The notes below the pieces were generated by a model. It saw only the letters and a list, made by a program, of their open reading frames with translations, made no database searches and was not told the DNA's origin. Shown in pieces: positions 1 to 9,382 of a stretch of DNA of 64,000 nucleotides; positions within the stretch are counted from its first letter, which is position 1, and each line of letters starts with the position of its first letter. The position numbers were made by a program, and so were the translations under genes. The stretch lies in assembly GCA_963842305.1 (NCBI GenBank), contig CAWJFW010000002.1, positions 1 to 64,000 of the forward strand, in the 5' to 3' direction. This DNA is from JAIBJN01 sp963842305 (GTDB taxonomy: Bacteria > Actinomycetota > Thermoleophilia > Gaiellales > Gaiellaceae).

Positions 1-249
1 CCGAAGAAGCCGAACTCCGCGCTGCGCAAGGTCGCGCGCGTCCGGCTGACGAACCAGATGGAAGTCGGCGCGTACATTCCGGGCGAGGGCCACAACCTCC
101 AGGAGCACTCGGTCGTTCTCATCCGCGGCGGCCGCGTCAAGGACCTCCCGGGCTTCCGCTACAAGGTGATCCGCGCCGCTCTCGATGCCGGTGGTGTCGC
201 CGACCGGCGCCAGGGGCGCTCCAAGTACGGCGCGAAGCGGGGCACGTAA
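1..249 (+). CDS. rpsL: 30S ribosomal protein S12, C-terminal part (5' end outside window)
   Basis: S12 sits in the decoding centre of the 30S subunit and monitors codon-anticodon pairing. The visible 82 residues begin at PKKPNSALRK, the loop carrying the lysine whose mutation gives streptomycin resistance in other bacteria. They continue through GEGHNLQEHS and GRVKDLPG; the Asp of the latter is the methylthiolation site in E. coli S12. The reading frame is open at base 1, so roughly the first 40 codons are missing. rpsG follows after 2 nt, as in the classical str operon. Identification rests on near-universal motif conservation. Confidence 0.98.
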   Translation, partial: PKKPNSALRKVARVRLTNQMEVGAYIPGEGHNLQEHSVVLIRGGRVKDLPGFRYKVIRAALDAGGVADRRQGRSKYGAKRGT

Positions 250-251
250 CC

Positions 252-722
252 ATGCCGCGTCGCGCAGAGATCCCCGTCCGCGAGCTCGAGCCGGATCCGC
301 TGTACGGGTCGAAGCTCGTGTCCCAGGTGGTCAACAAGGTCATGCTCGAGGGCAAGAAGTCGACGGCCGAGCACATCGTCTACTCGGCGATGGAGAAGGT
401 CGGCGAGCGGACCGGCAAGGCGCCGGTCGAGGTGCTCGAGCAGGCCGTCAAGACGGTGACGCCCGTCCTCGAAGTTCGCTCCCGCCGCGTCGGCGGCGCC
501 AACTACCAGGTGCCCGTCGAGGTGCCGCAGCGCCGCGCGCGAACGCTCGCGGTGCGCTGGCTAGTCGGATTCGCTCGGGACCGCCGCGAGAAGTCGATGG
601 ACGAGAAGCTCGCCAACGAGATCATGGACGCGCTCAACCAGCAGGGCGGCGCGTACAAGCGTAAGGACGACCTCTACCGGATGGCGCAGGCGAACAAGGC
701 CTTCGCGCACTACAGGTGGTAA
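252..722 (+). CDS. rpsG: 30S ribosomal protein S7
   Basis: S7 nucleates assembly of the 30S head by binding the 3' major domain of 16S rRNA. The product is 156 aa, the usual bacterial length, and starts MPRRAEIPVRE. The family signatures NKVMLEGKKSTAEHIVYSA and VRSRRVGGANYQVPVEV are intact. The ATG follows the rpsL stop by 2 nt, suggesting translational coupling. Its last codons contain the AGGTGG (714-719) that serves fusA as a ribosome-binding site. Confidence 0.98.
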   Translation: MPRRAEIPVRELEPDPLYGSKLVSQVVNKVMLEGKKSTAEHIVYSAMEKVGERTGKAPVEVLEQAVKTVTPVLEVRSRRVGGANYQVPVEVPQRRARTLAVRWLVGFARDRREKSMDEKLANEIMDALNQQGGAYKRKDDLYRMAQANKAFAHYRW

Positions 723-724
723 CC

Positions 725-2824
725 GTGACGGCCGTGCAGACAGGCGGGAAGGTCGGTCTCGACCGCGTCCGCAACATCGGGATCATGGCGCACATCGACG
801 CGGGCAAGACGACGACGACCGAGCGCATCCTCTACTACACCGGTCGCACCCACAAGATGGGCGAGGTGCACGAGGGTGCCGCGGTCATGGACTGGATGGC
901 GCAGGAGCAGGAGCGCGGGATCACGATCACGTCCGCTGCCACGACGGCGTTCTGGGGCGATTTTCGCATCAACATCATCGATACGCCCGGGCACGTGGAC
1001 TTTACGGTCGAGGTCGAGCGCAGCCTTCGCGTCCTCGACGGGGCGATCGCAGTCTTCGACTCGGTGGCGGGCGTCGAGCCGCAGTCCGAGACGGTCTGGC
1101 GCCAGGCCGACCGCTACGGCGTTCCGCGCATCGCCTTCATCAACAAGATGGACCGCACCGGCGCTGACTTCTTCGCCGCCGTGCAGTCGATGATCGACCG
1201 CCTGGGCGCCAATCCGGTTCCCGTCCAGCTGCCGATCGGCCAGGAGGAGCACTTCCGCGGCGTCGTCGACGTCATCGAGATGCAGGGCACCGTCTGGGAC
1301 GACGACCTCGGCACGAAGGTGTCGACGATCGAGGTTCCCGAGGAGCTGTCCGAGCAGGCCGCCGAGTACCACCACCAGCTGATCGACACGGTCGCCGAGC
1401 ACGACGAGGAGTTGCTCGAGACGTATCTGACGGACGAGTCGGCCGTGACGCCGGCGATGATCCGGCGCGCGCTTCGCAAGGCGACGCTCGCGATCACGGT
1501 CACCCCGGTCTTCCTCGGCTCTGCCTTCAAGAACAAGGGCGTGCAGCCGCTGCTCGACGCGGTCGTCGAGTACCTGCCGAGCCCGCTCGATGTTCCCCCG
1601 ATCCACGGGGTCGACCCGCGCACTGGCCACGAGCTCTCACGTCGGCCGTCCGAGGACGAGCCGTTCTCGGCGCTCGCCTTCAAGGTGATGAGCGATCCGT
1701 ACGTCGGCAAGCTGACCTACTTCCGGGTCTACTCCGGGAAGGTCAAAGCCGGCGAGCGTGTCATGAACGTCACCACCGGCAAGACCGAGCGCGTCGGCCG
1801 CCTGCTCCAGATGCACGCCAACCACCGCGAGGAGCGGGACGAGATCGGCGCCGGCGAGATCGTCGCCGCCGTCGGCCTGAAGGCGACGACGACCGGGGAC
1901 ACGCTCGCCATCGACTCGGCGCCGATCAGGCTCGAGTCCATGGAGTTCCCCGATCCGGTCATCTCGGTGGCGATCGAGCCGAAGACGAAGGCCGACCAGG
2001 ACAAGCTCGGCCAAGGCCTCGCACGCCTGGCGGAAGAGGATCCGACGTTCCGCGTCCGCACGGACGAGGAGACCGGCCAGACCCTCATCGCGGGCATGGG
2101 CGAGCTCCACCTCGAGATCATCGTCGACCGCCTGATGCGCGAGTTCTCGGTCGACGCCAACGTCGGCCGTCCACAGGTCGCATACCGCGAGACGATCGGC
2201 CGGGCAGTCGAGAAGATCAACGGCAGGTTCGTCCGCCAGACCGGCGGTCGCGGCCAGTACGGCCACGCTGTCATCAACCTGGAGCCGTCCGAGCCGGGAG
2301 AGGGGTACGAGTTCCTCGACCGGATCGTCGGCGGCAAGATCCCCAAGGAGTACATCCCGTCCGTCGACCTCGGCATCCAGCAGGCCATGGAGGCAGGCGT
2401 TCTCGCCGGCTATCCCGTGGTCGACGTGCGAGTCGAGCTGGTGGACGGGTCGTACCACGATGTCGACTCGAGCGAGATGGCGTTCAAGATCGCCGGCTCC
2501 ATGGCGTTCAAGGAGGCCATGCAGCGGGCGAAGCCGAAGCTGCTCGAGCCGGTTATGTCGGTCGAGGTCGTGACGCCCGAGGACTATCTCGGCGACGTCA
2601 TGGGCGACCTCAACTCGCGCAGAGGCCGAGTCGAGGGCCTCGAACCGCGAGGCAATGCACAGGCGGTGCGCGCCCGCGTGCCCCTGGCAACGATGTTCGG
2701 GTACGCGACGGATCTGCGGTCGATGACCCAGGGCCGCGCGACCTTCACGATGCAGTTCGACCGTTACGAGGATGCGCCGCAGTCGATCGCGGGCGAGATC
2801 GTCTCCGCGGCGCAAGGCACATAG
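725..2824 (+). CDS. fusA: Elongation factor G
   Basis: EF-G is the GTPase that drives translocation and, with RRF, ribosome recycling. The G1 loop AHIDAGKT is at residues 22-29 and is followed by the DTPGH and NKMD motifs. Domains II-V follow, with the LHLEIIVDRL region of domain III. I place the start at GTG 725 rather than GTG 716 because AGGTGG at 714-719 is correctly spaced only for 725; this gives 699 aa, normal for EF-G. The gene lies between rpsG and tuf as in most str operons. Confidence 0.97.
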   Translation: MTAVQTGGKVGLDRVRNIGIMAHIDAGKTTTTERILYYTGRTHKMGEVHEGAAVMDWMAQEQERGITITSAATTAFWGDFRINIIDTPGHVDFTVEVERSLRVLDGAIAVFDSVAGVEPQSETVWRQADRYGVPRIAFINKMDRTGADFFAAVQSMIDRLGANPVPVQLPIGQEEHFRGVVDVIEMQGTVWDDDLGTKVSTIEVPEELSEQAAEYHHQLIDTVAEHDEELLETYLTDESAVTPAMIRRALRKATLAITVTPVFLGSAFKNKGVQPLLDAVVEYLPSPLDVPPIHGVDPRTGHELSRRPSEDEPFSALAFKVMSDPYVGKLTYFRVYSGKVKAGERVMNVTTGKTERVGRLLQMHANHREERDEIGAGEIVAAVGLKATTTGDTLAIDSAPIRLESMEFPDPVISVAIEPKTKADQDKLGQGLARLAEEDPTFRVRTDEETGQTLIAGMGELHLEIIVDRLMREFSVDANVGRPQVAYRETIGRAVEKINGRFVRQTGGRGQYGHAVINLEPSEPGEGYEFLDRIVGGKIPKEYIPSVDLGIQQAMEAGVLAGYPVVDVRVELVDGSYHDVDSSEMAFKIAGSMAFKEAMQRAKPKLLEPVMSVEVVTPEDYLGDVMGDLNSRRGRVEGLEPRGNAQAVRARVPLATMFGYATDLRSMTQGRATFTMQFDRYEDAPQSIAGEIVSAAQGT

Positions 2825-2845
2825 GAAAGACCACCGGAGGAGCTG

Positions 2846-4036
<1,191 letters not shown>

Positions 4037-4048
4037 GAAGCAACCCAG

Positions 4049-4357
4049 TTGCCGCAGCAGAAGATCCGCATCCGCCTCAAGGGGTACGACCACTCGCAGC
4101 TCGACCGGTCGGCTCTGTCGATCGTCGAGACGGCGCAGCGCACCGGCGCGACGGTGACCGGGCCGGTGCCGCTGCCCACCGAGAAGAACGTGTACACGGT
4201 GATCCGAAGCCCGTTCAAGGACAAGGACTCCCGTGAGCACTTCGAGGTGCGCACGCACAAGCGCCTGATCGACATCCACTCGCCGACCCCGAAGACGGTC
4301 GACTCCTTGATGCGGCTCGATCTCCCTGCCGGCGTCGACATCGAGATCAAGCTGTAG
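4049..4357 (+). CDS. rpsJ: 30S ribosomal protein S10
   Basis: S10 is a 30S head protein that also acts as NusE in antitermination complexes. The product is 102 aa, standard length. QKIRIRLKGYDHSQLD at the N-terminus and HKRLIDIHSPTPKTVD near the C-terminus are diagnostic. Translation begins at TTG 4049, the only start that preserves the conserved N-terminus; AGGAAG a few bases upstream acts as ribosome-binding site. First gene of the S10 section, 12 nt after tuf, so there is little room for a separate promoter. Confidence 0.97.
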   Translation: MPQQKIRIRLKGYDHSQLDRSALSIVETAQRTGATVTGPVPLPTEKNVYTVIRSPFKDKDSREHFEVRTHKRLIDIHSPTPKTVDSLMRLDLPAGVDIEIKL

Positions 4358-4374
4358 GCGGGAAGAGACCCCGG

Positions 4375-4998
4375 ATGGCAAAAGGCATCGTCGGCAGGAA
4401 GCTCGGCATGACGCAGGTCTTCGACGAGGAGACCGGCGTCCTCACGCCCGTGACGGTTATCGAGGCGGGGCCATGCCCCGTCGTCGCCGTGCGGACCACC
4501 GAGGTCGACGGGTACGACGCCGTCCAGCTCGCCTTCGACCAGGTGCCCGAGCGCAAGCTGACGAAGCCCGAGCTCGGGCATCTCGCGAAGAGCAAGGTCG
4601 AGCCGCACCGGCGGCTGGTCGAGGTTCGCGGCCCGAGCGAACTCGCACCCGGCGAGACCGTCACCGTCGAGGCCTTCGAGCCCGGCGAGAAGGTGAAGGT
4701 CACGGGCATCTCGATCGGGAAGGGCTTCCAGGGCACGATCAAGCGGCACCGCTTCCATCGCGGCCCGGTCACGCACGGCTCGCACAACATCCGCAAGCCG
4801 GGCTCGATCGGCGCCTCCGCCACGCCCTCGCGCGTCTTCAAGGGCATGAAGATGGCCGGTCACATGGGGGCGAAGAGGGTGACCCAGGTCGGGCTCACCG
4901 TCGTCGACCGCGACGTCGAGCAGAACCTGCTCCTCGTCAAGGGCGCCGTTCCGGGTCACAAGAACGGCTACGTCGTCGTTCGAGAGGACAGCCGGTAG
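4375..4998 (+). CDS. rplC: 50S ribosomal protein L3
   Basis: L3 is an early 50S assembly protein near the peptidyl transferase centre. The product is 207 aa and begins GIVGRKLGMTQVF, the hallmark N-terminus. The long extension region KGFQGTIKRHRFHRGP and the segment containing the usually methylated Gln are present. Its stop TAG (4996-4998) overlaps the GTG of rplD by one base (TAGTG), so the two genes are coupled. Confidence 0.97.
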   Translation: MAKGIVGRKLGMTQVFDEETGVLTPVTVIEAGPCPVVAVRTTEVDGYDAVQLAFDQVPERKLTKPELGHLAKSKVEPHRRLVEVRGPSELAPGETVTVEAFEPGEKVKVTGISIGKGFQGTIKRHRFHRGPVTHGSHNIRKPGSIGASATPSRVFKGMKMAGHMGAKRVTQVGLTVVDRDVEQNLLLVKGAVPGHKNGYVVVREDSR

Positions 4999-5630
4999 TG
5001 GCGGCGCCGAAGGCACCCGTGCTGGACTCGTCCGGCAAGAAGGCCAAGGACGTGACGCTCGCCGAGGCGGTGTTCGCCGCCGAGGTGAAGCCGCATCTCG
5101 TCCACGAGGCGGTCCGCGCCGAGGCTGCCGCGGCCCGCTCGGGGACGCGGGCCGCGAAGAGCCGCGGCCTCGTCTCGGGAGGGCGCTCGAAGCCCTGGCG
5201 GCAGAAGGGCACCGGCCGTGCGCGTGCGGGGACGACCCGCGCTCCGCAGTGGACCGGCGGCGGCATGGCGTTCGCGACGCAGCCGCGGACCTTCGATCTC
5301 AAGGTGAACCGAAAGGCCCACCGCGCCGCGTTCAGGGCCGCGCTTTCCGACCACGCGCAGCGCGGGACGCTGGCCGTGGTCGACGGCGGGATCTTTACGG
5401 AGCCGTCCACGCGGGAGGCAGCCGCGATGCTCGCCTCCTGGGGTGCCGACTTGCCGCTCCTCATCATCGCTCAGCCCGAGGAGGAGGCGCTCGTCAAGAG
5501 CTTCCGCAACCTGGAGCAGGCGCTGGTCGTCGAGCCGTCTGAGCTCGAGGTCGGCGCGATCGTCTGGGCCCGCTCGGTGCTCGCCACCGAGGGAGCGCTC
5601 GAGCGAGTCACGGAGGTCGTGTCGAAATGA
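4998..5630 (+). CDS. rplD: 50S ribosomal protein L4
   Basis: L4 (L1e family) lines the peptide exit tunnel. The product is 210 aa. The loop SGGRSKPWRQKGTGRARAGT, which reaches the tunnel wall, is intact, followed by the globular Rossmann-like part. I chose GTG 4998, one base inside the rplC stop, because it yields a normal-length L4; a longer in-frame extension would lie wholly inside rplC. In some bacteria L4 also autoregulates the S10 operon, but no S10-leader structure can be recognised here. Confidence 0.95.
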   Translation: MAAPKAPVLDSSGKKAKDVTLAEAVFAAEVKPHLVHEAVRAEAAAARSGTRAAKSRGLVSGGRSKPWRQKGTGRARAGTTRAPQWTGGGMAFATQPRTFDLKVNRKAHRAAFRAALSDHAQRGTLAVVDGGIFTEPSTREAAAMLASWGADLPLLIIAQPEEEALVKSFRNLEQALVVEPSELEVGAIVWARSVLATEGALERVTEVVSK

Positions 5631-5923
5631 GCCTCGATCCGCGCCAGGTCATCATCACCCCGGTCGTCTCGGAGAAGAGCTACAGCCTGATCGAGGACAA
5701 CAAGTACTCGTTCCGGGTCCATCCCAAGGCGCATAAGACCCAGATCCGCCAGGCCGTCGAGGAGCTCTTCGACGTCAAGGTCGTCGCCGTGAACGTCCTC
5801 AAGGTGCAGCCCAAGCCGAAGCGCCGCGGCTGGTCGCGCGGGACGAAGCCGGGCTGGAAGAAGGCGATCGTCCAGCTGCGCGACGGCGACAAGATCGAGA
5901 TCTTCGAAGGGGCTGCCGTCTAG
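5627..5923 (+). CDS. rplW: 50S ribosomal protein L23
   Basis: L23 sits at the tunnel exit and docks trigger factor and SRP. The product is 98 aa with the motifs IITPVVSEKSYSLIEDNKYS and RRGWSRGTKPGWKKAIVQL. The ATG overlaps the rplD stop (ATGA) and its own TAG overlaps the rplB GTG (TAGTG), so it is coupled on both sides. Confidence 0.96.
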   Translation: MSLDPRQVIITPVVSEKSYSLIEDNKYSFRVHPKAHKTQIRQAVEELFDVKVVAVNVLKVQPKPKRRGWSRGTKPGWKKAIVQLRDGDKIEIFEGAAV

Positions 5924-6765
5924 TGGCCCTCCGCAAGTACAAGCCGACGTCTCCCGGCCGGCGCTTCCGGTCGGTTTCGGCATTCGACGAGATCACGAAG
6001 ACCGAGCCGGAGAAGAGCCTGCTCGAGCCCGTGAAGCGCAAGGGCGGCCGCAACAACCAAGGCCGCATCACGACGCGCCACCAGGGCGGTGGGCACAAGC
6101 GCCGCTACCGGGTGATCGACTTCAAGCGACGCAAGGACGGCGTTCCCGCCAAGGTGGCCGCGATCGAGTACGACCCCAATCGGTCGGCGCGCATCGCGCT
6201 GCTCCACTACGCCGACGGCGCGAAGGCCTACATCATCGCGCCTGCCGGACTCAGTGTCGGCGCGCGCGTCGAGTCCGGCCCGGAGGCCGACATCAAGCCG
6301 GGGAACGCCCTCCCGCTCGTCAACATCCCGACCGGCACACTCGTGCACAACGTCGAGCTGAAGCCGGGGCGCGGGGGGCAGCTCGCCCGGAGCGCCGGCT
6401 CGGGCGTCCAGCTGGTCGCCAAGGACGACGGCTACGGCGTCCTGCGCCTCCCGTCGGGCGAGATGCGCCGCGTGCCGCTCGCCTGTCGCGCCACGGTCGG
6501 CCAGGTCGGGAACACCGACCACGAGAACATTTCCAGCGGAAAGGCAGGGCGCAGCCGCTGGCTCGGAAAGCGCCCGACGGTCCGCGGCTCGGCCATGAAC
6601 CCCGTCGACCATCCGCACGGAGGCGGCGAGGGCAAGTCGAAAGGCGGCCGCCATCCGGTCACGCCCTGGGGCGTGCCGACCCTCGGCAAGCGCACGCGCC
6701 GCAAGCACAAGGAATCCGACAAGCTCATCGTCCGCGGCCGCCGCCGCGGGAAGGAGAGACGCTAG
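5923..6765 (+). CDS. rplB: 50S ribosomal protein L2
   Basis: L2 is needed for subunit association and peptidyl transfer. The product is 280 aa. Family motifs: ALRKYKPTSPGRR at the start, GGRNNQGRITTRHQGGGHKR, and the functionally critical MNPVDHPHGGGEGK segment carrying the conserved His. The GTG start at 5923 shares its G with the rplW stop. No unusual features. Confidence 0.97.
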   Translation: MALRKYKPTSPGRRFRSVSAFDEITKTEPEKSLLEPVKRKGGRNNQGRITTRHQGGGHKRRYRVIDFKRRKDGVPAKVAAIEYDPNRSARIALLHYADGAKAYIIAPAGLSVGARVESGPEADIKPGNALPLVNIPTGTLVHNVELKPGRGGQLARSAGSGVQLVAKDDGYGVLRLPSGEMRRVPLACRATVGQVGNTDHENISSGKAGRSRWLGKRPTVRGSAMNPVDHPHGGGEGKSKGGRHPVTPWGVPTLGKRTRRKHKESDKLIVRGRRRGKERR

Positions 6766-7050
6766 GTGTCTAGGTCGTCCAAGAAGGGGCCGTTCGTCGA
6801 GGCGAGCCTCATGAAGCGCATCGAGACGATGAACGAGACCGGTGAGAAGCGACCCCTGCGCACGTGGTCGCGCACCTCGACGGTCTTCCCGGAGATGGTC
6901 GGGCACACGATCGCCGTGCACAACGGCAAGAGCCACCTGCCCGTCTTCGTCACGGAGGCGATGGTCGGCCACAAGCTCGGCGAGTTCGCGCCCACGCGGC
7001 TCTTCCGCGGCCACTCAGGCGACCGCAAGACCGAGGTGAAGCGCAAGTAA
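6766..7050 (+). CDS. rpsS: 30S ribosomal protein S19
   Basis: S19 is a 30S head protein forming a complex with S13. The product is 94 aa, with SRSSKKGPFVEASLMKRI at the N-terminus and FVTEAMVGHKLGEFAPTR towards the end, both diagnostic. GTG start directly after the rplB stop. The last base of its stop is the A of the rplV ATG. Confidence 0.97.
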   Translation: MSRSSKKGPFVEASLMKRIETMNETGEKRPLRTWSRTSTVFPEMVGHTIAVHNGKSHLPVFVTEAMVGHKLGEFAPTRLFRGHSGDRKTEVKRK

Positions 7051-7772
7051 TGGCCGCTGTCGAGACACGCTCCGAAGTCCGCGCGGAGGCGCGCTTTGTC
7101 CGCGCAGCCCCGCGCAAGGCCCAGCTCATCGTCGACGAGATCCGCGGACGCCCGGTTCCCGAGGCGCGCACGATTCTCGCGTTCATGACGCGGGACGCTG
7201 CACGCGACGTGCGCAAGGTGCTCGACTCGGCCGCGGCCAACGCCGAGGCGAACCACGGACTCGACTCCGATGAGCTCTACGTGGTCTCTGCGTATGTGGG
7301 CGCCGGCCCGACCTTGAAGCGCTGGCGCGCCCGTGCGCGCGGCCGGGTGGGCCGGATCAAGAAGCGAACCTGCCACATCACGATCGCCCTGGCGCAGTCG
7401 AGCGGCGAGGCCATCCCGGAGCCGATCGAGCGCCCCGCGCCCGTGACGCTGACCGAGGAGCCCGAGCCGATCGTCGTCGACGAGACCGTCGCCGAGGAGG
7501 AGGCCGTCGAGGAGCCGGCCGCCGAGCCCGCCGAGGAGAAGCCTGCTGAGGAGAAGCCTGCTGAGGAGAAGCCAAAGCGCGCCCGCAAGCCGCGCCAGAA
7601 GGTGGAAGAGGCGCCCGCGGGCGAGGCCGAGGAGGCTCCGAAGCCAAAGCGCGCGCGCGCGGCGAAGCCGAAGGGCGAGGCCGCCGAGGAGCCGAAGACT
7701 CCGGCCAAGCCGAAGACCACCCGGAAGAAGAAGGCCGACACGACCGAAACCGACGAGGGGAGCGAGTCCTAG
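7050..7772 (+). CDS. rplV: 50S ribosomal protein L22 with a long charged C-terminal tail
   Basis: L22 contributes a beta-hairpin to the exit tunnel. Residues 1-115 are an ordinary L22 (APRKAQLIVDEIRGRPV, GPTLKRWRARARGRVGRI, RTCHITIAL). Residues 116-240 are an added low-complexity tail, first acidic (E/P/V) and then alternating K/R and E/A/P, ending in a Lys-rich segment and acidic last residues. The tail DNA contains a 15-bp tandem repeat (7533-7573). Typical L22 is about 110-130 aa, so this one is roughly doubled. ATG overlaps the rpsS stop. Confidence 0.95.
   Translation: MAAVETRSEVRAEARFVRAAPRKAQLIVDEIRGRPVPEARTILAFMTRDAARDVRKVLDSAAANAEANHGLDSDELYVVSAYVGAGPTLKRWRARARGRVGRIKKRTCHITIALAQSSGEAIPEPIERPAPVTLTEEPEPIVVDETVAEEEAVEEPAAEPAEEKPAEEKPAEEKPKRARKPRQKVEEAPAGEAEEAPKPKRARAAKPKGEAAEEPKTPAKPKTTRKKKADTTETDEGSES
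7533..7573 (+). repeat. 15-bp tandem repeat in the rplV tail
   Basis: The unit GAGGAGAAGCCTGCT occurs at 7533-7547 and 7548-7562, and an 11-base partial copy follows to 7573. It encodes EEKPA repeats. The period is a multiple of three, so copy-number change would alter tail length without breaking the frame. Confidence 0.85.
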
Positions 7773-8764
7773 TGGGTCAGAAGATTCATCCCGGCGGGTT
7801 GCGCGTCGGCGTCATCCACGACTGGAAGTCGAACTGGTACACGGGCGCGAAGGAGTTCCCCGCGTACATCATCGAGGACGTGAAGATCCGCGATCACATC
7901 TACGGCAAGCTCGGGCACGCGGGCCTCTCGGACATCCTGATCCGCAAGGACAAGCAGCGGATCACGATCGACATCTACACGGCCCGTCCCGGGATCGTGA
8001 TCGGCAAGTCCGGCGCCGAGGTGGACGCGCTCAGGCGCGAGGTCCACGGCATGACGCACAAGAACGTGCAGATCAACATCAACGAGATCAAGCGCCCCGA
8101 GCTGGATGCAAAGCTCGTTGCCCAGTCCATCGCCGAGCAGCTCCAGAACCGGGTCAGCTTCCGCCGGGCGATGAAGCGCTCACTCGCCTCGGCCATCCGC
8201 TCGGGTGCCAAGGGCGTGAAGATCACCTGCGGCGGCCGTCTGGGCGGAGCCGAGATGTCGCGCTCGGAGACCTACTCCGAGGGCCGCGTTCCGCTGCACA
8301 CCCTGCGTGCCGACATCGACTACGGTTTTGCCGAGGCGAAGACGACCTTCGGCCGCATCGGCGTCAAGGTCTGGATCAACAAGGGCGAGATCATGCCGGA
8401 GGGCTTCGACTCCGGCGAGAGCTCTGCCGCAGGTCGGCTGGGCGAGCAGGATCAGGCCCGCCGCCGTGGCGGTCGCCGCGACGGTCTGGGCCCAGTCGGC
8501 CAGGGCGGCCGGCGCGGAGGCGGCGACCGCGAGGGCCTCGGCCCGGTCGGGCGTCCGCGCCGCGGCCAGCGTCGCCGGCCGGGCGGCCAGGATCAGCGCG
8601 AGCAGCAGTCTGCGCCCGAGCAGGAGGCTCCGCAGCAGCCCGAGGCGGCGGAAGCACCCCAGGACGTCGCGGAGCCCAAGGCTCCAGAGGCCGCGGAGCC
8701 GGAGGCTCCGGAGGCCGCGGCTCCGGAGGCACCCCCAGCCGAGGACAGAGGCGGTGAGTCGTAG
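7772..8764 (+). CDS. rpsC: 30S ribosomal protein S3 with an extended C-terminus
   Basis: S3 lies at the mRNA entry channel. Residues 1-210 are a normal S3: MGQKIHPGGLRVG, the KH-domain GIVIGKSGAEVD, and GRLGGAEMSRSE. Residues 211-330 are an extension: an Arg/Gly-rich segment (residues 229-273) with two near-copies of RDGLGPVGQ, then a Q/E/P/A-rich acidic end. Usual length is about 210-240 aa. The GTG start shares a base with the rplV stop (TAGTG). Confidence 0.95.
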   Translation: MGQKIHPGGLRVGVIHDWKSNWYTGAKEFPAYIIEDVKIRDHIYGKLGHAGLSDILIRKDKQRITIDIYTARPGIVIGKSGAEVDALRREVHGMTHKNVQININEIKRPELDAKLVAQSIAEQLQNRVSFRRAMKRSLASAIRSGAKGVKITCGGRLGGAEMSRSETYSEGRVPLHTLRADIDYGFAEAKTTFGRIGVKVWINKGEIMPEGFDSGESSAAGRLGEQDQARRRGGRRDGLGPVGQGGRRGGGDREGLGPVGRPRRGQRRRPGGQDQREQQSAPEQEAPQQPEAAEAPQDVAEPKAPEAAEPEAPEAAAPEAPPAEDRGGES

Positions 8765-9189
8765 TGCTGATGCCGCGCAAGACCAAGTTCCGCAAGCAGC
8801 AGCGCGGGCGCAGGCGTGGAGTGTCGAAGGGCCAGCAGCAGGTGCACTTCGGCGACTTCGGTCTCAAGTCGCTCGACACCGCCTGGGTCACGAACCGCCA
8901 GATCGAGGCAGCTCGTATCGCCATGACCCGCCACATCAAGCGCGGCGGCAAGGTCTGGATCAACGTCTTCCCCGACAAGCCGGTGACCCAGAAGCCCGCC
9001 GAGACTCGCATGGGCTCCGGGAAGGGCTCGCCCGAGCACTGGGTGGCGGTCGTCAAGCCCGGCCGCGTCATGTTCGAGCTCTCAGGCGTGTCGGAGCCGC
9101 TCGCTCGGGAGGCCATGCGCCTTGCCGGCATGAAGCTGCCCGTCAAGACCAAGTTCGTGAAGCGGGAGGCTGATCTCTTTGAGGGCTAG
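8764..9189 (+). CDS. rplP: 50S ribosomal protein L16
   Basis: L16 helps shape the A-site tRNA-binding region of the 50S subunit. The product is 141 aa. I use GTG 8764 (MLMPRKTKFRKQQRG), which overlaps the rpsC stop and matches the MLMP/MLIP N-terminus common in the family; ATG 8770 is the alternative. Motifs GRMGSGKG-like (TRMGSGKGSPEHWVAVVKPG) and FELSGV are present. Overlaps rpmC by 11 nt. Confidence 0.95.
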   Translation: MLMPRKTKFRKQQRGRRRGVSKGQQQVHFGDFGLKSLDTAWVTNRQIEAARIAMTRHIKRGGKVWINVFPDKPVTQKPAETRMGSGKGSPEHWVAVVKPGRVMFELSGVSEPLAREAMRLAGMKLPVKTKFVKREADLFEG

Positions 9190-9382
9190 GGAGCTGAGGG
9201 ACTTGTCGGACGAGGAGCTCGTGAAGCGCCTCGCCGAAAGCCGCGAGAACCTGTTCAACCTCCGCTTCCAGATGGCGACCGGGGCGCTCGACGCGACCTC
9301 GCGCCTGTCGCTTGCCAAGCGCGACATCGCCCGGATCCTGACGATCCAGGCGGAGCGGAAGAACTCGTTGGAGAGAAGGTAA
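9179..9382 (+). CDS. rpmC: 50S ribosomal protein L29
   Basis: A small helical-hairpin protein near the tunnel exit, 67 aa, with RELRDLSDEELVKRLAE and LFNLRFQMATGALD. Translation begins at TTG 9179 inside the end of rplP; GGGAGG just upstream in the rplP 3' end is well placed as ribosome-binding site. The stop abuts the rpsQ ATG. Confidence 0.95.
   Translation: MRARELRDLSDEELVKRLAESRENLFNLRFQMATGALDATSRLSLAKRDIARILTIQAERKNSLERR

Noticed and set aside
716..2824. fusA start at GTG 716
   Set aside because: It would overlap rpsG and place AGGTGG inside the coding region; GTG 725 has that motif at proper spacing.
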